Shown here piece by piece: positions 11,101 to 23,790 of a stretch of DNA of 64,000 nucleotides. Below the pieces are notes generated by a model. That model was not told the DNA's origin, did no database searches, and saw only the letters and a list, made by a program, of their open reading frames with translations. Position numbers and translations under genes: made by a program. The stretch's first letter is position 1; the number at the start of each line of letters is the position of its first letter. Source of the stretch: Azadirachta indica (lineage: Eukaryota > Streptophyta > Magnoliopsida > Sapindales > Meliaceae); contig CM040452.1 of the NCBI GenBank assembly GCA_022749755.1, forward strand, positions 8,078,350 through 8,142,349. Reading direction: 5' to 3'.

Positions 11101-12170
11101 TTATATGCAATAGACCTTTTGTTTTTATTTTTTATTTTTCTTTTTTTTCTTTTCGAACTCATACTTTTATTACTCTTTCTGTCAACTAGGATCAAGTAGT
11201 GATATTAATGAATTGTTTCACTTTTTGTTACTCATATTCAAGATCAGAAGCAAGCATAATCTTGCAAATATATATACTAATTATATTTCATTCTACTATA
11301 CATAAAGTTAAAATACATTTGGATTCTAGAGTTGAAACGATTAATTTCTATAATGCTAGTTGAATTAAATTGAAAAATATAATTTGTAACAAATTACTCT
11401 TTTTAAAATAATATTATTCCAAGATACATTAAAATATAATAAAAGGCTTTCATAATTTCATTCCAATAGGTTCTGCAATACCATTATAATTGCTAAGACA
11501 ATTAGGGTTCGTTTATTAGAGCTTTGCAAATAGAGTTTTTTGCAGTAAACTTTTTAGTCGTACAGCTTTTATATATAGAATTTTTAACAAAAATTTATTA
11601 GTCGTTTGCTTGTTACAAATAATTTTTTAGAAAATTTGAGTAATCACTTTATTAGAGAAATTTTTAATATTCTATTTTAAAAAAATAACTAAAAAATTTT
11701 TAAAATAAAATAAAGACTTTTATCATTACAAAACCATTTTGGTTAAAAAAAAAGTCAAAGCAAACGGGCATTTAAAATGTGTACATATATAGTCAGCATT
11801 TACAAAATTCGGCCACAACTGTAGTAAGAGGTTACAAATATAATTTCATAATTTGGTTAGAATTAGTCATTGCAGTGTAATTATATTCTAATCAGTAAAT
11901 ACATTTTTCGTAATCAAAATCAAAATGCCTATTTTAATTAAATTCTAATTAAGACATATTAAAATAAAATATCATTTATATATATTGCAACCAGACCTTT
12001 GCAGGTTCAATCATAGATTTTTTTAAAAAAAAAAAAGTCAGTCTTGTAAGAGAATTCATAGTTTTTGTTAACAACAATTTCAATGTCCTGACTAAATGGT
12101 AAAACATATGTCCATGGAACAGGATTTTTTCTTGATTTAATCCAATAAACTAAAGATTAATTTTAAAACT
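11101..12170 (+). pseudogene. Inverted type 1 NAC promoter and exon 1 relic
   Basis: Reads, on the plus strand, like the 5' flank of the type 1 minus-strand NAC copies: AATCTTGCAAATATATATACTAATTATA, then GTTGAAACGATT, then CACAACTGTAGTAAG..CAAATT, then TAGTTTTTGTTAACAACAATTTCA. It ends in ATG TCC TGA (12083-12091), a first exon with an early stop. No exon 2 or 3 follows. A small MITE-like insertion interrupts it at about 11506-11796. Confidence 0.6.
11506..11796. mobile_element. MITE-like insertion
   Basis: About 290 bp beginning GGGTTCGTTTATTAGAGC and ending CAAAGCAAACGGGCATTT, with imperfect inverted termini. It is absent at the paralogous position in 61760-61800 and present at 24190-24598 (longer) and 44030-44299. 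It has no coding capacity. The target duplication cannot be read cleanly. Confidence 0.5.
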
Positions 12171-12888
12171 TCTAATTAAATTCATGATCTACCAAATCCT
12201 ATAAGAACCAGATCTAATCAATCAAATTGGATTACGTTTATGTCACTCTGTTCATAATTTTATACTATAATACTATAATTAATTTGCTACTTATTATATC
12301 TCAATTCTATTGTATCAAATTTAAAATAATCAGGTGGCGATAATCTCTATTTTTTTAAGTTTTTTTAAAAATAAAATTTCGTAAATTTTTAATATTCTTT
12401 TATTATTTTATTTCTTTTCATTTAATTGACGTTCATAAAAATATACAATATATGCATGTCATAATTTCTTACAAAACGGCATATATTTGATGCAATTTAT
12501 AAGAGTGTGATTGAATAAATATTGTGTTTAAATTTGATCCTATATCTTGTAATATTGTAGTTCATAAATTAGCTTGATGGGTCCTGTGTTTCAATGAATG
12601 ATATTAATTCCATTAAAAATGAAAACAATAAAAAGGAGAAAATGACTTCAATAACTCATTGCATTTAGTTAATTCAACAAATCACAAATAAAACATAAAA
12701 CCAAACCAATTACTTAGGTTGGGATACAGATCAAATCCCTTATTGATCCTAACTATAGTGAATCAAATAACAATAGGTAAAAAGGATATAAGAAATAGGT
12801 AGCTAGTAAGAATTTTCTTTTTTATTCTTCTACACGTAATTAACTATAATATTTTTAGCTATCGTTAATGCCGCTCTCCTTCCGGTTT
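12171..12888. other. 3' flank of NAC copy B
   Basis: Intergenic DNA paralogous to 24991-25718, 44691-45412 and 62161-62850. No gene seen. Confidence 0.6.
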
Positions 12889-13813
12889 TCAATCTTGGGA
12901 GGATAAGTAGAGAACAAAGAATGCCAATTGAGATAGCTGCAATTAATTACAAACAAATATATACAATCAGGAATCATCATAAAAATTGTAAAAATAATTA
13001 ATTAAATGTCACCTACATTTGCTAGCGTGTACTCCTTCATAAGCCACTGAGTTTTCTATTTAGATGCTTTATGGTAAGCAAATGACTTCTGTGTAGCAGA
13101 TCGATTACCATGCTCGTCTACAATGTCTTTAAACGGCCCTATCATCTTTCAAGAGCCTTTACTTGGAGTTTGTTTGTTAATAACCTCTCCGTGCTTGTAC
13201 ATTAAGTGTGTGGAGAAGTACTTCTTTCGATGCCAGTTTCAATTCCTAAACCTGTATTTGATATATATGAATTAGAAAAATCTATCGTGTTTTTAGTATA
13301 TAATAATTTTTAAAATATATGGTAAGCATTAAATTTTAGCAGGAATATTTAATTTTTAAATTTATATTTAATGTTCAATGATTTAATTCGACAACAATTG
13401 TGACTTCAAAATTACAAAAAAAATGTAATTTTAAACCTATAATATCCCAATTTAAAACATAATATGCGTCCCAAATCACACAATTAAGAAAAGAAAGATG
13501 ATTTTCCATAATTTAACTATGATATTGTGTTTGCCTATACATGTGTTCTAGAAGCACGACTATTATAAGAACAGAAAAATAAAAATTTGCTTATCATCAA
13601 ATAAGAAAAAAAATTAGAGATATATAAACGTAGTTACTTACTATACAACTCTCCGGGTTCATGATCGTAAAAGTTTATATTGTCTAATATAAAATCAAAA
13701 CTTTCATCATCAGTCAAAACGGACTGCTCATTCCTGAGTAGCCTTACAATTTCGAAATTGTTTGGATCAAGGACAAATTCATAACAAAGTATTTTGTCAT
13801 TTGAAGAGGCCAT
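12889..13813 (-). pseudogene. NAC copy B (type 2), frameshifted
   Basis: Exons are 13813-13642, 13251-13017 and 12936-12889. Exon 1 is open from a real ATG (MASSNDKILCYEFVLDPNNF) to a good donor (A|GTAAGT). Exon 2 has lost one base in the GIETG-region codons compared with copy D (GAAACGAAG versus GAAAGAAG), which shifts the frame. It also has TGG changed to TGA in the SWRM equivalent and an extra TAG in the ASKEK equivalent. Exon 3 would end LYLSSQD. The frameshift and the TGA are shared with copy F, so they predate the large duplication; the TAG is private to this copy. Confidence 0.85.
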
Positions 13814-14490
13814 TGAAGTTGTTCTTCACAAAAACTATGTATTCTCTTGACAGAGTGGTTAATTATTTGTGTCTATGGGTATTGCAAAGGCCTAGTTATA
13901 ATATATATAACTGACATTATTTTTTAATATTTGTTAATTAGAATTAAATTGAAATAAAAATTTCGAATTGGATTATGATAATAAAATATTTGCTAATTAG
14001 AATAAAATTGCACTGCTATAAATAATTTTAACCAAATTATGAGATTATATGTATTTCTAAGCTCTAGCTACAGCCATGGCCAAGTTTCGTAAATGCTAGC
14101 TGTGTGCACATATTAATTGTCTTAGCAATTAGAATGGTGCTGCAATAACCACTTTGAATGAGATTATGAAAACCTTTTATTATATTTTATTATGTCTTGG
14201 AAAAATATTGTATTAGAAACAGTAATATGTTATAAATTATATTTATTCAAAAAATATTGTAGAAACTGATACAACTTTAGAATTCAATAGTATTTCTACT
14301 TTATATATATAGTAGAAGAAAATGTAATTAATATATTAATCCACAAGCTTATGGTTGCTTTTGTTCTTGAACATTATTAACAAAAAACAAAAGTGTTCAT
14401 TAACTATCACAACTTGATCTTAGTTGATATAAAAGATAATACGTTAATAAAGAAAAACAAAAAACAAAAAATTAAAACAAAAGGTCTATT
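13814..14490 (-). promoter_or_regulatory. 5' flank of NAC copy B
   Basis: Conserved upstream region with GCTACAGCCATGGCCAAG near 14070-14087 and the TTTTGTTCTTGAACATTAT block near 14360. It ends at GGTCTATTG, where sister copies continue into the hAT-like insertion site. Here it joins directly the 3' flank of copy C, so one intergenic block has been deleted. Confidence 0.5.
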
Positions 14491-14589
14491 GACAACAGTA
14501 ATTAAAAACAAATGACAACAGTAAAAAGAATATAAGAAACAACTAGCAAGAATTTTTTATTCTTCTAGGCGAAATTAATTATAACTATC

Positions 14590-15434
14590 TTAGTAGAGAA
14601 CACAGAATGCCAATTGAGGTGCCTGCAATTAATTAAAAAAAATATATACAATAAGGAATCATTATAAAATTTGTAAAAATAATTAATTAAAAATATACAC
14701 ATTCTATGTCACTTACTTGGTTTTGATTTGCTAGCATATACTCCTTCATGAGCGACCTAGTTTTTTCTTTAGATGTATTATAGTAAGCAAATGACTTCTT
14801 TCGAACAGATAGATTTCCATGTTCGTCTGCAACATCTTTAGATGGCTCCGTCATTCTCCAAGATCCTCCACTTTTAGTTTGTTTATTGGTAACCCTTCCG
14901 TACCTATTCTCTAAATGTGTGAAGAAATACCTCTTCTTGTGATCCGACTCGATTCCTGAACCTGTGTTTATATATATATATTTGCAAAATCAATTCTGTT
15001 TTTAGTACATAACAATTATTAAAGCATATGATAAGCATTAATTTTTATGATAAATATTAAAGCATATTAGTTTTTTATTTATATTTAATATCTAAGTATT
15101 CAATTCAACAACAATCAAAACTTTAAAATCACAAAAATAATAATTTTAAAACTTTGATATCTCAATCTTAAACACACACACACACAAACACCTTTTACAA
15201 GCACAACTTTTATTAAAAAGGAAAAATAAAAATTTGTTTATCATCAAACAACAAAAAATTGGAGATACATAAATGTACGTACTTATCATAGAGCTCTTCA
15301 GGCTCTTGACCGTAAAAATCTGTATCTGATACAAATTTGAAACCTTCATCATAACTGAGTAGTGTCACAATATCTGAATTGGTTGGATCAAATACCTCTC
15401 CAAGAAAATGTACTTCGTCGTCTAATGAGCCCAT
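14590..15434 (-). pseudogene. NAC copy C (type 1), exon 1 splice donor broken
   Basis: Exons are 15434-15287, 14961-14717 and 14622-14590. Exon 1 starts at a true ATG (MGSLDDEVHFLGEVFDPTNSD) and lacks seven codons (KQASLTH equivalent) found in copies A, H and J. Its donor is GATAAG instead of GGTAAG, so the GT is lost; a nearby GTACGT would put exon 2 out of frame. Exon 2 is open but has WRMTEP for WRMTGP and RSLMKEY for RWLMKEY, losing a conserved NAC Gly and Trp. Exon 3 gives APQLAFCVLY then stop. Copy G carries the same donor loss. Probably non-functional. Confidence 0.8.
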
Positions 15435-16034
15435 TGAATTGTTCTTCACAAAAACTACGAATAAATCTCTTGCAAGAGTGGTTGATTATTATTGTTATCT
15501 ATGCCTGAAGCTGCAAAGATGTGATTGCTATAATATATATAGCTGACATTCTATTAATATTTGTTAATTAGAATTGAATTGAAATAAAAATTTCAAATAT
15601 GATAATAAAGTATTTGCTAATGCGAATATAATTGCACTGCAGTAAACAGTTTTAACCAAATTATGAGATTATATTTTTAAGCTTTGGCTGCAGCCATGGC
15701 TAAGTTTTTTTGGTAAATAATGCCAGCTATGTGCACATATTAATTGTCTAATTAGCAATTAGAATAGTGCTGCAATAACCTCTTTGAATGAGATTATGAA
15801 AACCTTTTATTATGATTTATTATTTCTTGAAAAAGTATGGTATTAGAAAAAGTAATTTGTTACAAATAATATTTATGAATTTGATTCAAAAAGTATTATA
15901 GAAATCGTTTCAACTTTAAAATCCAATTGTATTTCAACTTAATACATAGTAGAAGAAAATATAATTAGTATATAAATATGCAAGCTTATCGTTGCTTTTG
16001 TTCTTGAATATTATTTGTCGGATATATAATTGGT
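15435..16034 (-). promoter_or_regulatory. 5' flank of NAC copy C
   Basis: Type 1 upstream region with GCTGCAGCCATGGCTAAG near 15689-15706 and the GTTCTTGAA block near 16000. Paralogous to 47959-48557. Confidence 0.5.
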
Positions 16035-16835
16035 GGGGTAACTTTCCTTTTCCCCCTTAAGATTTTTCCAAATACCTACATATTCCCTCAAATTTAAAAT
16101 ATTTCCTGTTAGGTCCTCCTGATAACTTTAATAACCGCAAAATTTAAATTTCAGGGATATAAAAGTAATTAAACACCATAACACAGTAAAATTCTATTTA
16201 AATTATCAAATTAGCAAAACAATCAATAAATAAATCATGAAATTAATAATAAATAATAAAATTAACAAAACAAAAATAATAAACTATTAAATCATTAAAC
16301 TAACTTAATAAAAAGTAAATAATCATAAATTAACAATATATAACACAATTAACAAAATAATAAATCATTAAATTAACAAATAAATAAATCATAAAATTAA
16401 CAATAAATGATAAAAATTAAGAAAATAATAAATCATTAAATGGACAAATAAATAAATAAATCATAAAATTAACAATAAATAATAAAAATTAAAAAAATAA
16501 TAAATCATTAAGTTAACTAATTAATAAATAAATCATAAAATTAACAACAAATAATAAAAATAAAAAAATAATAAATCATTAAGTTAACTAATAAATAAAT
16601 AAATCATTAAATTAACTATAGATAATAAAATTTAATAAATAATAAAATTAGCAATAAATATTAAAAGTATTAATGTTTAATAAAATAATAAAGTAAGGTC
16701 ATAGTGTTATTATTGTAAAAGTACAAATTTACTATTATACGAATTGACAAAAGGATCTAATGGGTAATTTTTTAAATTTCAGAGGGGTAAATGATATTTG
16801 CAAAAACTTTAAGGGGGAAAAGGAAATTTGTCCTT
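16035..16835. mobile_element. AT-rich TIR element E2
   Basis: Same termini and TTAGGTCCTCCTG / GGATCTAATGGGTAA inverted blocks as E1, with an AATAAATCATAAAATTAAC-type interior (about 16210-16690). The direct repeat ATAAATATGCAAGCTTAT...GAACATTATT is present on both sides (about 15973 and 16841 onward). It is the duplication partner of E5. Confidence 0.65.
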
Positions 16836-17966
16836 ACATATAAATATGCAAGCTTATGGTTGCTTTTGTTCTTGAACATTATTAATAGAAAATCAAAACA
16901 TTCATTAAGCATCACAACTTGATCCCGGTTGTAATAAAAGATAATGAAAAACAAAAAATAAAAACAAAATTTTTATTGCACATGAGGATTGTCCTCCCCA
17001 TATAAAACTATAGAATAAGTGCTTATTACATTGATTAGTTCCGATAATTTTGAAAATGCGTATTAAAATCTCAATTTATTAAAAAAGATGATTATACGTA
17101 TCCTATGAATAATAGTTATTTGACAAAAATAACTATTAAATCTTTAAAATTTGACGAAATACAATATATTTATTTAAAATACATTAATAAAATTTTTAGC
17201 ATATTAGTAATATAATATTTACTCATATATTATAAATTTACATATTTTGTGAATAACATTTTATTTGAATTATAACATAACCGTAAATATTGCACAATGA
17301 TATAATTAATTTATAAATTAATACCTATTTATACTTCATTTTATTTATTTTCTAATATGTAATTAATGTTAAATTGTTAATATAAATAAATTTATATTTT
17401 AGTTATAACATATTAATAAATATTTGATTATCAATATGTTATAAAATAATATCTATCATTAATCTTATATTGATTTTTAGATAGGAATTTAAAATAATTT
17501 TCTCACGAAACTACCTGCAAATAAGAGTATAATGATTATCTTTTAGTATATTGGAATCTTAATGTTGTTTTTGAACTATTTAGACTAATAAGTCCAATAG
17601 TCAAAACCTCATAAATCTCTAAATCCTTATCAATGGAAAGAAAATCTCTATAATTACTCATCATATTCCAAGTGTTGACAGCTCTCTTTTTTATGGTGTT
17701 AAATTCTTAAGCCACCATTATATTACAAATTATTATGATCATAATTGGACTACTAAATTATAATTTTGTCATCAAAAAATACATAATGATATCAGTTATA
17801 GTGGCCCACTAAACCATAATTTGTAACCTAAAATATAAAAGAATATTTATAGTCTACATCTATATAATGATCAATTAATTAGGATATAATGTATTTTGAA
17901 ATGCACAAAATATCTAATAATTCCTCTATTTCAAAATACACTGAATATTTACTATAGAAGTTATTA
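16836..17966. other. Distal upstream DNA and inverted spacer fragment
   Basis: The first half is the distal upstream spacer. From about 17640 it is the reverse complement of the conserved NAC spacer, for example GAATATTTATAGTCTAC and CAATTAATTAGGATATAATG, which match the complement of the block near 23480-23535. The spacer copy stops at GAAGTTATTA, where the palindromic element fragment begins. Confidence 0.55.
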
Positions 17967-19797
17967 AGACTAAATACATTTTTAATTTGTTATTTCAATA
18001 GAAAATTTAGATAATAAAATATTATTAAAAAATTTAAACAATGAGTTAGATTAAATTCGTGTTAAAATATTTATATCCTTTTTTTTTCTACAATAAATTT
18101 GATATTTAATTATGAAAAGGATTTTGAAATATATTTTAACATTTTATTCTTATATTAATATTTTTATTTAAAAGATTATATTAAATTTATTATATTTTTT
18201 TTGCGAAAAATTATGAAAATATAAATAAAAAAAGTAAAAAAAAGAAAAAAAAATTTAGTATCATTTGTTAATAGAATAGTAATTAAATATATTTTATATC
18301 TTACTAACCAATACAATTTAATTTTAATTAAAAAATAGAAAAAGAAGAAATTTTTTGATTATTTTATTTTTAATGTATATAACATGTATTTATTGTTTAC
18401 ATTTTTATATATTTTTAAAAATATATTAAATTTAACATAATTTTTATTCTTATAATAATATTTTTATTTAATTGTCAAAAAAAATTTTAAAACATATTTT
18501 AATGTTTTATTCTTATAATAATATTTTTATCTAAAAGATTATATTAAATTTATTATATTTTTTTTTTTGAGAAAAATTATGGAAATATAAATAAAAAAAT
18601 TTAAAAAAAAATTATTGTCATTTGTTAGTAGAATTAGTAACTAGATATATTTTATTGACCAATATAATTTAATTTTAATTAAAAAATAGAAAAAGAAAAA
18701 AAATTTTTTTATTTTTTATTTGTAATATATATAATATGTATTTATTGTTTATATTTTTACATATTTTAAAAAAAATATAATAAATTTAACATAATTTTTT
18801 AAATAAATATATTACATGTAAAAATAAAATGTTAAAAAAATATTTCAATTAAATTTTTTAATCATTAAATATTTATTGTTATAAAAGTGAAAGTAAAGGA
18901 TTAGAAATATTTTAACATATGAGTATAACTTATTTCATTATTTAAATTTTTTTAATAATTGTACTTTTTAAACTTTTTTATTAAAGTAACAAATTAAAAA
19001 ATTTATTTATCGATGAATATATTGTGAAAAAATATTGAAAATATAAATAAAAATATAAACAATAAATACATGTTATATATATATATTACAAATAAAAATA
19101 ATAGCAAATTTTCTTCTTGTTCTATTTCTTAATTAAAATTAAATTATATTGGTTAATAAAAATATCAAATACATTTAATTATTAATTCTATTAACAAATG
19201 ATACTAATTTTTTTTTTACTTTTTTATTTATATTTTTTTTTACAATTTTTCTCAAGAAAATATAATAAATTTAATATAATCTTTTAAGTAAAAATATTAA
19301 TATAATAATAAAATGTTAAAATATATTTCAAAATCCTTTTAACAATTAAATATCAAATTTATTGTAGAAAAAAGAAACAAATGATAGAAATATTTTAACA
19401 TGAGTTTAATCTAACTCATTGTTTAAATTTTTTTAATAATATTTTATTTTCTAAATTTTCTATTGAAATTACAAATGAAAAATGTATTTAGTCTTAATAT
19501 ATTATGAAAAAATATTAAATATGGACTAAATTATTATATTTAAAAATATTATATTATGAAAAATATTAAAATAGGAAATAAAGCGTTATAATTAAATAAA
19601 CTATATATTATAGTATTATTATATAAAAGATGAGGGACATAAATGATAATAAATTAACTAGTCAACTAACGGAAATAAAAAGTTCAGAGGGGCATCTGCC
19701 ATTTATCCAAATATTAGAAGAGCATTTGTTTTTTCTCAAACATTAGGGGGCATTTGCTTATTATGTAAAACCTCAGAGGGGAATATATCATTTTCAC
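17967..19797. mobile_element. Palindromic Mutator-like element, left end missing
   Basis: The interior arms mirror each other. The block at about 17968-18110 (ACTAAATACATTTTTAATTTG ...) reappears inverted at about 19360-19500. The right end (about 19620-19797: AACTAACGGAAATAAAAAG, then AGGGGCATCTGCC, then CATTTTCACTT) resembles the right end of the complete copy at 31496-33605. The left terminal segment is absent. No open reading frame of note. Confidence 0.6.
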
Positions 19798-20325
19798 TTA
19801 TTTGTATTTATGCTTACTGCAAAGGTCTAGTCATAACATATATAACTGACATTTTGTTTTAAGATTTGTTAATTAGAAGTGAATTGAAATACAAATTTCG
19901 AATTGGATTATGATAATAAATTATTTGATAATTAGAATATAATTGCACTGCTATAAATAATTTTAACCAAATTATGAGATTATATGTGTTTCTAAGCTCT
20001 GTTTGCAGCCATGGCCAAGTTTTATAAATGCTAATTATGTATACACATTAAGTGTCTTAGCAATTAGAATGGAGATGCAATAACCTCTTTCAACGAGATT
20101 ATGAAAACTTTTTATTATATTTTATTTTGCCTTAAAAAAATATTGTATTGAAACAGTAATTTGTCACAAATTATATTTATGAATTTGATTAAAAAAATAT
20201 TGTAGAAATTGATTAAACTTTAGAATCCAATTGTATATCAACTTTATATATAGTAGAAGAAAATATAATTAGTATATAAGTTTACAAGCTTATGGTTATT
20301 GTACATAAGGTTACACTACTAATAT
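19798..20325 (-). promoter_or_regulatory. Orphan type 2 NAC 5' flank
   Basis: Carries the NAC upstream blocks (TACTGCAAAGGTCTAG, GCAGCCATGGCCAAG near 20006-20020, TATATAGTAGAAG) with no exon 1 on its 3' side, because the palindromic element ends right at it. It ends in ACTAATAT (20318-20325), the target duplication of the following hAT-like element. Confidence 0.55.
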
Positions 20326-22769
20326 TAGGGGTGACAATTTTTTTCACAAGTTTCTTCCTGTCAGGGGTGGGGATTGAGGAGGGTTTTTTCAAAAATTTAG
20401 GGATCGACTCAGGTTCGAAGATAAAAATCAATCCCTATTTTAAAATTGGGTCGGAGATGAAAATGGGCCTTTTTTCCTATCCATCCCAGATTCTCCGAAT
20501 TTGAATTTGATAAATAATTATAAAAATGTTATTGTTTTTATTTTACTCAAACAAATCCTTTAAAAAGGTTTTTAATTTTTTAATTAGTCAATTAAGTCTT
20601 TAATAATTATTTACAAAATTTTCAATTTAATGAACTTTAAAATTCTTTTTGAATCATTTTCACAATAACGAATTTGCTAAAATAATTAAAAACTAATAAA
20701 ATTGGAACGTTTTTAATAATTAAGTTTAGAACAATAGATTTTGATAAAATAAAAATAATAAAGTGATATCAAATAAAATAATTAATTAGTAATTAACAAA
20801 TTATTTTGTTATAATTGGTAATATAAGATTAACAAAACAAATAAAATCTTAAAGATTCTCTTTTTCTCTTCAGATTTCATTTTCCCTTTTACCAAAAAAA
20901 TATTGTCATGCAATTTAATTAAAAAAACTCTAAAATTTTCTTCTTCTCTTCATCATTTTTTAAGAATAATTTAATATATTAATTCAATTTTATCAGTTCT
21001 ATAAAAGTTCTATTATAATTTACTAATGTAGTTATTTAAATTTTTATTTGTATAGGTTAATAAAAACATTATAGTAAATGTTTCAATCAAATTAAATATT
21101 TTATACTTAGAAAATTTTTATTAGATGTAACATTAATTTTATATAATTTATCTCAACCAAATTGATAATTGCTATCATTTATTTTTGTTGTATTATTTTG
21201 ATGAAATATGAAATGGTGATTCACATATAAATAAATAATTAATTTATTATTAAAAAGACATAAAGATCTAATTTATATTATGATATTTGATAAACTGTTA
21301 AAAAAATTGATAATTGTATCAGCTACTTTTTGTTTAATACTTTAAGTATGTAATCAACTCAATAAATTTGACACTTTAAATATGCTTTTGTGATACATTA
21401 GATTTTTATAAATATACTCTTTATTTTGAACATTTTATCTTATATATAAATAATTATTTGTTAATTTAAAACAATTCTGATTTCATAATTTTCATTATCA
21501 ATAATTTTGAATAAATGTTCTTAAAATTTTATTATTGTTAGTTGTAAATAGCAAATTATTGACTATTAATTATAAGTTGCAAAATTAATATTGCAAAATT
21601 TTTATTTTTACTTCTTTCCATAACTTAACTAAGAGTTTTAATAACATATGATGACTAATTATAACAAGATGCATTGACTAATTACATTTTGATTATAGCT
21701 TAACCAGGCGTTTTAAATATCTATTCAGTATAGAATTATAAATACATAAGAGGATGATTAATTATACTTATTTATAATTAACATAATATAAAGAATAAGC
21801 ATATTAATAAATAAATTAATTAAATAAATTTGTATAAATGTGTTTGGAAAATCATACAATAATATATTTATCATATTAGTAATTTATAGCTTTATAATTT
21901 ATGACAATAAATTATATCAATACATTTTTTAAGATAAAATTTTCTTTTTCGATAAGTTGTTTGCGTTATAAGCAAAGTTTTATATGTGAAGTTGTGTTGG
22001 AGATTAAATTAATGATCATTGTCAATTATCTTATTTTTAACAACTAATTTATGAAAAATATTTTTATTATATTATTTGTGACATTGGAAATAGTGATTTT
22101 GCATATAAAAATTTGATTTGTATTATGAGATTTGATAAAAATTTGAAAATTGATGATATAATAAATTAAAAATTTATTATTGTAGGAGATATTTTTTATT
22201 AAACACTTTAAATATGTAATCAAGTCAATAAATTTAACATTTTAAATACGTTTTTGTGATACTTGAGACTTTTATCAATATAATCTTTATTTTGGAGCAT
22301 TTTATATTATGTATATACAATAATTTTATAATTTAAAATAATTCTGATATAATAATTATAATTATCGATATATAATTTAATTTAAAAATAATATTTAATT
22401 ATTGATAGATTATACAAATATTTTATATTAATAATAATATAAATTAAATATTTATTGTTTGTTAAACATATTTCATTCACAAATTTTGATGAATGAATTA
22501 TAAAGGTGTAGTAGTAAGGTAATTGCATATGTTTCTCCAACTCCCTTGTTTCGGAGTAAATGACTATATATATATATATATATATATATATTCATTTAGT
22601 GTAGGTCAAATGGGATCAATAATGAGTCAAGGCCCTCGGGGATTCCCAGTCTAAATCGAGGACATTTCCAACCCATCCCCATGTTATCAAACTAAGGATG
22701 GGCTGGGGCAAACGGGGACAGGATCGGGTATTGTGGTCCTCAACCTACTCTGCTCCATTGTCATCCCCA
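20326..22769. mobile_element. hAT-like non-autonomous element H1
   Basis: Starts TAGGGGTGACAAT and ends ATTGTCATCCCCA, imperfect inverted termini of a form common in plant hAT elements. It is bounded by ACTAATAT (20318-20325) and CCTAATAT (22770-22777), an 8-bp target duplication with one mismatch. It has GC-rich subterminal blocks at both ends and an AT-rich interior without transposase coding. It holds the empty GTATT site (22728-22732) that in paralogue H3 received the copia element. A (TA)n run lies near 22567-22592. Confidence 0.75.
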
Positions 22770-23790
22770 CCTAATATAAAATCCTCAAACGACTATATAA
22801 TCTTTGTTAAATTTTGCTAATCTTTTATCAAAAACCACTAGATATGGTTAATGATGTTAAAGGCTGTAAGGAAAGGAACTATGTATGTGACATAAGACAA
22901 AGATGAAGGTAACCTTACCTACATAATTAGAGATCCCAAATAAGTTCATAGTGGTGAAAAGCAAGTCATTTGTTTTATTGTAGGACTATCAATATTATAC
23001 TTAAGTGTGTTAAGTGACTTGTATAGCAGGATAGTCCTTAACTACGCTGAACAAAAAAGGTTAGATTTTGTATTCTAAATAAACTTTGTAGCCCAAACAT
23101 TGCATAGTGATATGTTTGAACTATGAAACACACTTGATAGAGGTTCACCTTTATGAATGAAGAATTAAGTCAGTTCCTATAACAACTTGGGCAAGCATCT
23201 CTCAGTCATTGACCAATTTTATATGGGCACATGACCATCAAAGTGTCAAACTACGTAACAACTCATTGTAGAGAATTTAATGTAGCTAGATAGTCCTCTG
23301 AATTGTGCAAAGGGATATTGCTGCTTAGAAATATTACATTTTATCATATTCTTATAAGATACGATTAGTTGTCCAATTGTTGCTTCACAATCTAAAAGCA
23401 CCATTGTATATACAATAGATTCTAACAAGTTTTGTAGTAATTGTTCATTGTATTTTGAAATAAAGAGATTATTGGAAATTTTGTGCATTTTAAATATCCT
23501 AATTAATTGATCATTATGTAGACTATAAATATTGAAATCATTTCTTAATTTTCCTTTACGACTTATTTTATAAATTATGATCATTTGTTAATTACAAAGT
23601 TATAATTTAATGGTCAAATTATGACACTATTAATTTGTAATATAACGAAGACTTAATAAATTTCTTACTATTGAAAAAGAGAGTCATCAGCATTTGTTTT
23701 GTGATGAAAAATTATAGAAATTTCCTCTTCATATAATTATTATTAAAAAAATAATAATTATATAATTGCTCTAGAATTTTGTATTTAAGA
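22770..23790. other. Conserved NAC intergenic spacer, copy 2
   Basis: Best-preserved spacer copy. It holds a 112-codon minus-strand frame (23584-23246) starting at a real ATG, with IYSLHNDQLIRIFKM, LLESIVYTMVLLDCEATIGQL and FRGLSSYIKFSTMSCYVV. I recognise no family. The equivalent frame is broken in the other three same-orientation copies and in the inverted copies, so it is either an old gene remnant or chance. Confidence 0.5.

Larger units (their letters stand above)
5957..19132. repeat. Segmental duplication, copy 1
   Basis: About 13.2 kb matching 38468-51742 in order and orientation: copia Pol to 5' LTR, hAT remnant, spacer, inverted relic, NAC B, NAC C, E2, spacer and palindromic element. 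The offset is 32511 in copia Pol, 32523-32524 at the NAC genes and about 32610 at the right end, so small indels accumulated. Confidence 0.85.

Noticed and set aside
15146..15352. 68-codon Cys-rich frame (also 47670-47876)
   Set aside because: Lies in intron 1 and an alternative frame of the NAC exon; the Cys codons come from an ACACACAC tract.
16772..16954. 60-codon minus-strand frame (also 49357-49539)
   Set aside because: Spans the right end of a TIR element and its flanking repeat; hydrophobic AT-driven composition and no family resemblance.
20292..20504. 70-codon plus-strand frame with a hydrophobic start
   Set aside because: Falls over the left end of a hAT-like element and is not kept open in the sister elements.
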